Positions 58,303 through 64,000 of a stretch of 64,000 bases of DNA are shown piece after piece. The notes beneath the pieces are model-generated. The model had not been told where the DNA came from, made no database searches, and was given only the letters and a program-made list of their open reading frames with translations. The stretch is from NCBI RefSeq assembly GCF_030580675.1, contig NZ_JAUQUB010000001.1, positions 1,612,001-1,676,000 of the forward strand. The letters run 5' to 3'. Source of the stretch: Antiquaquibacter soli (GTDB lineage: Bacteria; Actinomycetota; Actinomycetes; Actinomycetales; Microbacteriaceae). The stretch's first letter is position 1, and every line of letters begins with the position of its first letter. The position numbers were made by a program, and so were the translations under genes.

Positions 58303-59664
58303 GTGGCTTTGATAACGCGGTCCTTGCACACGACGCCCCTCGCCCTGACAGTGGAAGGCTACAAAGCAATTCGCGACCGGAGCGAAATCGCTGTCAAGCC
58401 ACTCACGGTGATAAGTGGCGCCAACAGCTCAGGTAAGTCTAGCTTTTTCCAGCCGTTTCTGATGATGAAGCAAACCCTCGACTCTGCATTCGATCCCGGC
58501 CCACTTCTGCTATACGGCCCGAACGTAAAAGTCACTGAGTACGGCCAGATTCTCAGCAGGGGGAAGGCGCGTACCGACGTCGTAGACCACTTCACCGTGG
58601 CGATCCGTCAGGGTGACGCATCCCGCGAAGTCAGATTTGTGGCGACTCAGAACGGCATCTCGATTGCTTCCGACACCGCTCGGTCTGGCGACGCGGAAAC
58701 AGTCTTGTCCGACCCGCTCACGAAGAAGAACATCGACCGCCTAAGGGAAGCGCACCGAGACCGAGTCGAGCGCTACAGCCGAATATTTGAGAAAGACCTT
58801 GGTGATCCGATAGCGGAGAAAGTAGATTTCTCGGTCTATCGCAATAGGTGTTTCTTGGAAGCTTCACTCATCTTGCGAGGATCCAAGCGGAGCTATAACT
58901 TCGCGATCACGGAAGACGCGGATGATGATCGGTGGGTCCAATTCCTGCGCGGAATTATTCACGTCCCCGGGCTTCGGGGAAACCCTGAGCGTGCTTACAG
59001 CCGTTCGGCGGTGGGGGCAACCTACCCCGGCACCTTCGAGACGTACGTGGCAAGCATCGTCTACGAATGGTCAGTTGCCGACTCCCCGCTCCTCAACCAG
59101 CTGTCCGCTCAGCTTCGCGAGCTCGGGCTCACATGGAAGCTACTCGCCAGGAGGTTGAATGATGCATCCATCGAGCTACTGGTCGGTCGGACGCAGCATG
59201 CCCAACAGGGTGGGGCCCAGGATCTGGTGAGCGTTGCGGATGTCGGTTTCGGTGTCAGCCAAACTCTCCCAGTTCTTGTTGCATTGCTAGCCGCAAAGCC
59301 GGGGCAGCTCGTGTACATCGAACAACCCGAGATCCACCTGCATCCGCGTGCGCAGTTAGCCCTGGCAAGCACGCTTGTCAGCGCCGCGAATCGCGGCGTG
59401 AATGTGGTCGCCGAAACGCATAGTTCGCTTTTGATACGCGGTATCCAGACAGAGATTGCTCGCGGTCACCTTCCTGCGGAATCGCTCTCTCTAAATTGGT
59501 TCGCGCGGGACCCAGTCACCGGATTCCAGGTGATAACCGAGGCCGAAGTGGACGAAGCCGGCCGTTTTGGCGAATGGCCCGTCGACTTCGACGATATCTC
59601 GCGAGAAGCGGACTGGCAGTACTTGGATGCCGTACAGGATCTGGACGCTGGCAACGAACGATGA
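58303..59664 (+). CDS. AAA ATPase of the OLD/ABC-like (AAA_15/AAA_21, DUF3696-like) group
   Basis: A 453-residue ATPase starting GTG. An ABC-like head: Walker A GANSSGKSS (39-47), signature-like VGFGVSQ (314-320), Walker B LVYIEQPEIHLHP (336-348) and H-loop ETHS (371-374). The segment between (about 90-300) is a helical insertion without a recognised nuclease. There is no TOPRIM or HNH domain, unlike OLD or Septu-type proteins. Lower GC than its neighbours and rare TTA/ATA codons suggest transfer. The stop overlaps the next gene (ATGA). It probably senses or gates the small partner; a defence role is inference. Confidence 0.85.
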   Translation: MALITRSLHTTPLALTVEGYKAIRDRSEIAVKPLTVISGANSSGKSSFFQPFLMMKQTLDSAFDPGPLLLYGPNVKVTEYGQILSRGKARTDVVDHFTVAIRQGDASREVRFVATQNGISIASDTARSGDAETVLSDPLTKKNIDRLREAHRDRVERYSRIFEKDLGDPIAEKVDFSVYRNRCFLEASLILRGSKRSYNFAITEDADDDRWVQFLRGIIHVPGLRGNPERAYSRSAVGATYPGTFETYVASIVYEWSVADSPLLNQLSAQLRELGLTWKLLARRLNDASIELLVGRTQHAQQGGAQDLVSVADVGFGVSQTLPVLVALLAAKPGQLVYIEQPEIHLHPRAQLALASTLVSAANRGVNVVAETHSSLLIRGIQTEIARGHLPAESLSLNWFARDPVTGFQVITEAEVDEAGRFGEWPVDFDDISREADWQYLDAVQDLDAGNER

Positions 59665-60194
59665 CGGGGCCTTCGAACCACCTCTTGGTCGACGCATCCG
59701 TCGCACGAAGTGTGAGCGACCCGGCGAGAGGCCCGATAAGTGCCGCATGTTTATCGTTGACGCGGCAGCTGATCCAAAAGGACTGCGCAACAGGAGCAGC
59801 GATCACGCCGGCACTGCAAGAAGAGTGGAAGAAGCACGCACCGCGGGTGATGGTTAGTTGGCTCGCGGCGATGGAGTCGCGGGGACGACTGCGCCGGGAG
59901 GGAGATCGTCATGTGAGCGATCTGCGAGCCGCGGTCGCAGCTGAGTCGGACGCAGGTATCCGGGCCGCGCTAGAGAAAGACTTGCACTTGACGGAAGCGG
60001 CAATTCTCCATGGGATCCCAGTTGCCTCACACGACGGAAAGCAACGCCGCTACCTGGCACGGGTGTCAGCGCGCTACGCAACGGTCGGCCGAATCCAATG
60101 GTTCAGCCCGATATCTGACTCACCTACCGAATGGCAGCCTTGGGTACAGGCTGGTTGTGTGGATCCGACCGCGTTCAAGGTGCACGCGACATAG
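59661..60194 (+). CDS. PIN-like putative nuclease, partner of the ATPase
   Basis: A 177-residue protein. It opens LLVDASVARSVSD, a VapC-like first strand with Asp11. Further acidic candidates are Glu54/Glu55 (ITPALQEEWKKH), Asp107 and/or Glu112 (EKDLHLTEAAILHGIPV) and Asp125 (ASHDGKQ), which match the spacing and order of PIN-domain metal ligands. The long C-terminus (126-177) is unassigned. The ATG overlaps the ATPase stop in ATGA, so the two are made together. It is likely an RNase effector (inference), and no separate antitoxin is seen. Confidence 0.7.
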   Translation: MTGPSNHLLVDASVARSVSDPARGPISAACLSLTRQLIQKDCATGAAITPALQEEWKKHAPRVMVSWLAAMESRGRLRREGDRHVSDLRAAVAAESDAGIRAALEKDLHLTEAAILHGIPVASHDGKQRRYLARVSARYATVGRIQWFSPISDSPTEWQPWVQAGCVDPTAFKVHAT

Positions 60195-60321
60195 TCGCCT
60201 GGGTCAGCCACTCTGGACTTCTATTGATCCGCGCACCTTTGAACGCGAAGTCTGGGTCCCCATGCATTTGCCGATCGAGGCATACCCGGTTCGACGCTCG
60301 CGTGCTAATCGCGTCGTTGAC

Positions 60322-62619
60322 TTACCGTCGCGTTCTTTCACCGGGGTTGGCGGCGCGCTGCGTCCACGCGGTGACCGCACCCGCCGCATCTCCGGGCGCG
60401 AGGAGGATGAGCCCGTTCTCGTCGGTGCGCAGGGCCGCTGTGCCCGCCGCGGCGAGCATCCCCAGCGCCTCACTCGTCGGATGCCCGTACCCGTTGTCCG
60501 CCCCGACGCCGACGAGCCCCGCGGTGGCGCGCACCTCGGCGTAGAGCTCCGGATCCTGGTCGGCGGAGCCGTGGTGCGCGACCTTGACGACGTCGACGCG
60601 CTCCAGGGGCCCGAGGCGCAACAGGGCGGACTGCGCCTCCTCACCGAGGTCGCCGAGGAACAGGCCGGAGAGACATCCCGACACGCATTCGCCTACGCCG
60701 TCGAACCGGACTGTGACGCTCGCGGCGTTTCCCGGCTCGGGAGCACCGCGCACGGGTGGCCAGAGTACCGTCCACCGAAAGTCGCCTAGGAGGGATTGAC
60801 GGCCCCGAGAGACCTGCTCGACTGTCGCGCCCGCCGACGCGAAGCCGTCGAGCATCGCCTGGTCCTCCGCCCCGCTCACCGGCCCGTGGATGACGGTGTC
60901 CACGCGCCCGAGGAACGCAGAGCTGCCGCCCACGTGGTCGAGGTCGAAGTGCGTGAGCACGAGCAGGTCGAGCCGGTCGATGCCGAGGTCGGACAGGCAG
61001 GATGCGACGGCCGCAGGTTCGGGCCCGGTGTCGACGAGAGCGACCTCCCCCGCGCTGCGCACGACCATCGCGTCGCCCTGGCCGACATCGCACGCCGCGT
61101 ACTGCCAGTCCGGAGGCCGCGAGCCGAGGTCGATGAGTCGGGCTCCCCCGACGAGCACGGTGTAGACGACCACGCTCGCCGCGAGGACGAGTGCGGCGAG
61201 CCGCCGCATCCTGCCCCTCGCGAGAACGACGACGACGCCCACGGTTCCGACCGCGGCCAGGAGCGCGACCCCCAGCGGTCCCGGCGGCCACGGGAGTCGA
61301 GCGGCGGGCAGCTGCTGCACGAACTCGGCGACCGCGCCGATCCACGCGGCAGGCGCCCACGCGATCGCGGCGAGAGCGTTGCCGAGCGGCGGGATCCCGG
61401 CGAGGACCACGCACGCGACGAGCCCGACGATCGTGGCGATCGGGGCTGCAGGCGCCGCGAGAACGTTCGCCACGACGCCGTACGTCGGCAGGGAGGGGTC
61501 CAGGAGCACGATCACCGGCTGGCACGCGACTTGAGCGGCCACGGGCACGGCGATCACGAGGGCTATCCCGCGCGGCATCCCCCGCTCGAGCACCGCCGCG
61601 AGCGGCCCCGCGAGTAGCAGCAGGCCCGCCGTCGCGAGGACTGACAGCACGAAGCCGTAGGTCCGGGCGAGCCACGGATCGGCGATGAGCAGACCGATCA
61701 CCGCGAGCGCGAGCACCGGGACCCCTCGCACCGGCTGGCCCGCCGCGAGAAGCACGAGCACCACTCCCGCCATCACGGCGGCGCGCTGCACACTCGGCTC
61801 GGGTGTGACGAGGACCACGAACGCGGCGAGCACCAGCAGCGACGCGACGACGCGAAGAATGCGCGGGATGCCCAGCGCCCCGCCCACGAGCATGACGAGC
61901 CCGACGACTACCGCGCAGTTCGCGCCCGACACCGCCGTCAGGTGGGTCAGGGACGCCGTCTTCATCGCAGCATCCAACTCGGACGACACGAGAGTCGTGT
62001 CGCCGAGGGCGAGACCGGCGAGCAGCTCGCCCCCGGCGCCGGGCAGTCGAGCCGCGACATCCCGGAACCCCGATCTGAGGTCGTTCGCCCACTCGAGCGT
62101 CGGCGGCGGTGCCCGGGTGGGCCGCGCAGCCTCATCAGGGAAGACCACGAACGCACGATCGTCGCCCGCGTCGGTGGACTCGAGGGAGGCAGCGACCTCG
62201 AGGGTCGTCCCGGGCTCGACGCGCGCCTCGGGGACCCCGCCGAAGACGACGACGGGCGAGTCGAGCGATCCGTCATCGAGTACCACGAGCCGCGCTCGCC
62301 ACGATCGCGCCCCGGGCAGAACGGGCTTCTCGGCGACGAGCACGACGTCGACCGACCGACCGGACTCCGCGATGGACAGTGCCCACTGCGGTGACCGCGA
62401 GGGCGACTGCAGGGCGATCGCCGTCGAGCAGAGGGCGGCGGCCGCCACGCTGAGCGCAAGGACGGCCAGCGGTCGGACCCGGAGCCCGACCACCGCGAGC
62501 AGCCCGGCCACGGCCCACAGGCCGATCGACCACCCGGATGCCGCGCCCGGGAGGCCCACCAGCACGGCCGCGGCCGCCCAGCCCACAGCGGCGGGGATCG
62601 CCAGGCGCAGGTCGACCAT
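60322..62619 (-). CDS. comEC: ComEC/Rec2-family competence membrane protein
   Basis: A 765-residue DNA-uptake channel: N-terminal helices and an OB-like domain (about 60-170), the Competence domain with many helices (LTHLTAVSGANCAVVVGL), and a C-terminal metallo-beta-lactamase domain (LLVLTHFDLDHVGG; VAHHGSADQD). It imports single-stranded DNA together with ComEA. Its last residues AANPGERTRR replace the original end left beside holA. The ATG at 62617-62619 shares one base with the comEA stop; a GTG one codon before is equally possible. Confidence 0.92.
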   Translation of the reverse strand: MVDLRLAIPAAVGWAAAAVLVGLPGAASGWSIGLWAVAGLLAVVGLRVRPLAVLALSVAAAALCSTAIALQSPSRSPQWALSIAESGRSVDVVLVAEKPVLPGARSWRARLVVLDDGSLDSPVVVFGGVPEARVEPGTTLEVAASLESTDAGDDRAFVVFPDEAARPTRAPPPTLEWANDLRSGFRDVAARLPGAGGELLAGLALGDTTLVSSELDAAMKTASLTHLTAVSGANCAVVVGLVMLVGGALGIPRILRVVASLLVLAAFVVLVTPEPSVQRAAVMAGVVLVLLAAGQPVRGVPVLALAVIGLLIADPWLARTYGFVLSVLATAGLLLLAGPLAAVLERGMPRGIALVIAVPVAAQVACQPVIVLLDPSLPTYGVVANVLAAPAAPIATIVGLVACVVLAGIPPLGNALAAIAWAPAAWIGAVAEFVQQLPAARLPWPPGPLGVALLAAVGTVGVVVVLARGRMRRLAALVLAASVVVYTVLVGGARLIDLGSRPPDWQYAACDVGQGDAMVVRSAGEVALVDTGPEPAAVASCLSDLGIDRLDLLVLTHFDLDHVGGSSAFLGRVDTVIHGPVSGAEDQAMLDGFASAGATVEQVSRGRQSLLGDFRWTVLWPPVRGAPEPGNAASVTVRFDGVGECVSGCLSGLFLGDLGEEAQSALLRLGPLERVDVVKVAHHGSADQDPELYAEVRATAGLVGVGADNGYGHPTSEALGMLAAAGTAALRTDENGLILLAPGDAAGAVTAWTQRAANPGERTRR
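60354..60375. repeat. Right direct repeat flanking the ATPase/PIN cassette
   Basis: This copy, one base different from 58191-58212, lies inside the coding end of the present comEC. Everything 3' of it in comEC (sense AANPGERTRR and TAA) belongs to the inserted DNA. Confidence 0.8.
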
Positions 62620-63197
62620 CACACGGTCACCAGGTCCCGCAGCCCCTCGAACGTCTTGTCGCCGATGCCCGAGACGTTCAGGAGGTCCTCGACCGCGGTG
62701 AATCCGCCGTTCGCATCGCGCCACTGGATGATGCGGTCGGCGAGGGCGGGGCCGACCCGGGGTAGGGTCTCGAGGGCCGCGGCATCCGCCGTATTCAGGT
62801 TGACACGGCCATCCGCCGCCGGTGCGCCGGGCACGGGGGCTTGACCCACGAGCGGGACGAGCAGTTGCTCGCCGTCGGCGACCGGCCGCGCGAGGTTCAC
62901 CCCCGCCTGGTCGGCACCCTCAGCGAATCCCCCCGCCGCGGCGACGGCATCGACCACACGGTCGCCCTCGCGCAGCTCGTAGAGTCCGGGCGCGACGACC
63001 GCGCCGAGCACGTGGACGAGGATGCCCGCACTCGCGGCCTCCGTCGCCGAGGGTGTCGGCGGCGCGAGCTCTCCGCCCCCACCTCGCGGTGCGAGGGCGG
63101 ACACGAGCACGGCGCAGCCGAGCCCGACGAGGACGAGCACGACAACCGCTCCCGCGCGGGCCTGAATGCGGGCTCGGCGGGGCTCGGGGTCGTCCAT
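62619..63197 (-). CDS. comEA: ComEA-family DNA-binding protein
   Basis: A 192-residue membrane-anchored DNA receptor. One N-terminal helix (AGAVVVLVLVGLGCAVLVSAL), a SLBB-like domain (GAVVAPGLYELREGDRVVDAVAAAGG), and a C-terminal helix-hairpin-helix pair (GRVNLNTADAAALETLPRVG; FTAVEDLLNVSGIGDKTFEGL). It captures double-stranded DNA for the ComEC channel. It heads comEC, its stop overlapping the comEC start. Confidence 0.93.
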   Translation of the reverse strand: MDDPEPRRARIQARAGAVVVLVLVGLGCAVLVSALAPRGGGGELAPPTPSATEAASAGILVHVLGAVVAPGLYELREGDRVVDAVAAAGGFAEGADQAGVNLARPVADGEQLLVPLVGQAPVPGAPAADGRVNLNTADAAALETLPRVGPALADRIIQWRDANGGFTAVEDLLNVSGIGDKTFEGLRDLVTV

Positions 63198-63259
63198 CCC
63201 GTCGACGCTAGGCGCGCCGCGTCATCCCCTCCGCGAAGGCAGGAGCGACGGTGGACGCG

Positions 63260-64000
63260 TCAGCCGCGCGTGGCGATGTTGACGAGTCGCGGCTCGCGCA
63301 CGATGACGTTCACGATCTCGCGGTCGCCGATCGCGCGCTGCACCCCCGCCGAGGCGCGCGCGAGCTCCTCGAGCTCGGCCGCGGTCACCTTGGGGCTCAC
63401 CTCGGCCTTGTCGCGCACCTTGCCATCGACCTGGAAGACCGCGGTCACCGACTCCTCGATGAGCAGCGTCGGGTCGGCCTTGCGCCAGCCCGCGAGGGCG
63501 ACCGTCGGCTCGTAGCCCAGGATCTCCCACATCTCCTCGGCGGTGTGGGGGGCGAACATCGACAGAGCGATCGTGATGACCTCGACAGCCTCGCGCACGG
63601 CGCCGTCAGCGGGCCCGGCACCGGTGTCGATCGCCTTGCGGGTCGCGTTGACGAGCTCCATGATGCGCGCCACGACGACGTTGAACTTGAGCGATTCGGC
63701 GAGGCCCGGCACGTCGGCGAGGAAGCGGTGGGTGATGCGGCGGAGGGCGGCATCCCCCGACTTCCACTCGACCTCGGGGGCGCTCGTGACGTCCTTCGCA
63801 AGACGGAACGCGCGCGCGAGGAACTTCGCCGAGGCCGCCGGGGAGACGTCCTCCCAGTTGATGTGGTCCTCGGGCGGGCCGGCGAAGGCGAGGGTCAGGC
63901 GCAGGGCATCCGCCCCGTGCTTGTCGACCTCGGCCGTGAACGTCGTGCCCTTGGGGCTGCGCTTGGACATCTTCTTGCCCTCGCTCAGCACCATGCCCTG
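63260..64000 (-). CDS. leuS: Leucyl-tRNA synthetase, C-terminal part
   Basis: The visible ~247 codons run off the right edge. The KMSK loop is present as GKKMSKRSPKG (Arg where many enzymes have Ser), followed by the anticodon-binding helices (ALSMFAPHTAEEMWEILG) and the C-terminal domain (VFQVDGKVRDKAEVSPKVTAAELEELA). The enzyme charges tRNA-Leu. It is followed by comEA after a short gap, a common actinobacterial order. Confidence 0.93.
   Translation of the reverse strand, partial: QGMVLSEGKKMSKRSPKGTTFTAEVDKHGADALRLTLAFAGPPEDHINWEDVSPAASAKFLARAFRLAKDVTSAPEVEWKSGDAALRRITHRFLADVPGLAESLKFNVVVARIMELVNATRKAIDTGAGPADGAVREAVEVITIALSMFAPHTAEEMWEILGYEPTVALAGWRKADPTLLIEESVTAVFQVDGKVRDKAEVSPKVTAAELEELARASAGVQRAIGDREIVNVIVREPRLVNIATRG

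Noticed and set aside
58213-60353. Transposon or prophage origin of the cassette
   Set aside because: No transposase, integrase, terminal inverted repeats or phage genes; only direct repeats from comEC are seen.
60010-60789. 259-codon open frame on the plus strand across the cassette end and comEC
   Set aside because: It reads through the PIN-like gene out of frame and then antisense to comEC; composition is Arg-rich and no motif is visible.

Overview
The window is GC-rich (roughly 70 % outside one island). It is dense with short overlaps between genes and uses many GTG starts. It carries actinobacterial signatures: nadABC led by a Nudix regulator, the hrcA-dnaJ-rsmE-HIT-phoH-ybeY-CNNM-era run, the leuS-comEA-comEC-holA/rpsT block, and an F420-type nitroreductase. 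Together with the frequent GGATGC word and the cell-wall proteins, this suggests a chromosomal segment of a Microbacteriaceae-like actinomycete; the family-level assignment is inference. No plasmid, phage, insertion-sequence, CRISPR, rRNA or replication-origin feature is visible, and no gene-free gap exceeds about 200 bases.

Layout. 1-5.6 kb: the end of an AzlC permease gene, a SHOCT membrane protein with a hairpin over its ribosome binding site, a NarL-type two-component pair, tRNA-Asn, a lactonase, a 2-hydroxyacid dehydrogenase and an ABC ATPase. 5.6-10.9 kb: dnaG-dgt-dusB, divergent from a YbaK deacylase; both start regions lie inside one 28-bp palindrome. 10.9-15.7 kb: a small Cys/His protein, a DsbA-family protein and an LPNTG wall protein in overlapping order, then glycyl-tRNA synthetase. 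15.7-22.4 kb: an oxidoreductase, then the NAD operon nrtR-like-nadA-nadB-nadC-cysteine desulfurase behind a palindromic operator. 22.4-28.4 kb: a P-loop kinase, uppS-recO, an ECF41-type sigma factor, a membrane protein probably split by a frameshift, an NmrA-like reductase and a TRIC-type channel. 28.4-36.7 kb: leuA with a leucine-rich leader peptide, two lipoproteins (one an HtrA-like protease), and an ABC exporter with its own two-component system.

36.8-43.8 kb is the conserved era-to-hrcA cluster (GTPase, rRNA maturation, chaperone) under a CIRCE operator. 43.9-57.1 kb mixes two tandem DUF4870 genes, hemW, an F420-type nitroreductase, a HAD hydrolase, an acyl-CoA dehydrogenase, an epimerase, lepA, an LASTG wall protein, an aminotransferase, an alpha/beta hydrolase and rpsT. 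57.1-64 kb is the holA/comEC/comEA/leuS block.

The most unusual feature is a ~2.1-kb, lower-GC, oppositely oriented cassette between holA and comEC (about 58213-60353). It holds two coupled genes: an OLD-like/ABC-type AAA ATPase and a small PIN-like putative nuclease. A near-identical 22-bp direct repeat derived from the comEC 3' end flanks it. The old comEC stop is still next to holA, while the active comEC has a new C-terminal tail supplied by the insert. This looks like an acquired two-gene defence-type or toxin-type system whose function cannot be settled from sequence alone.
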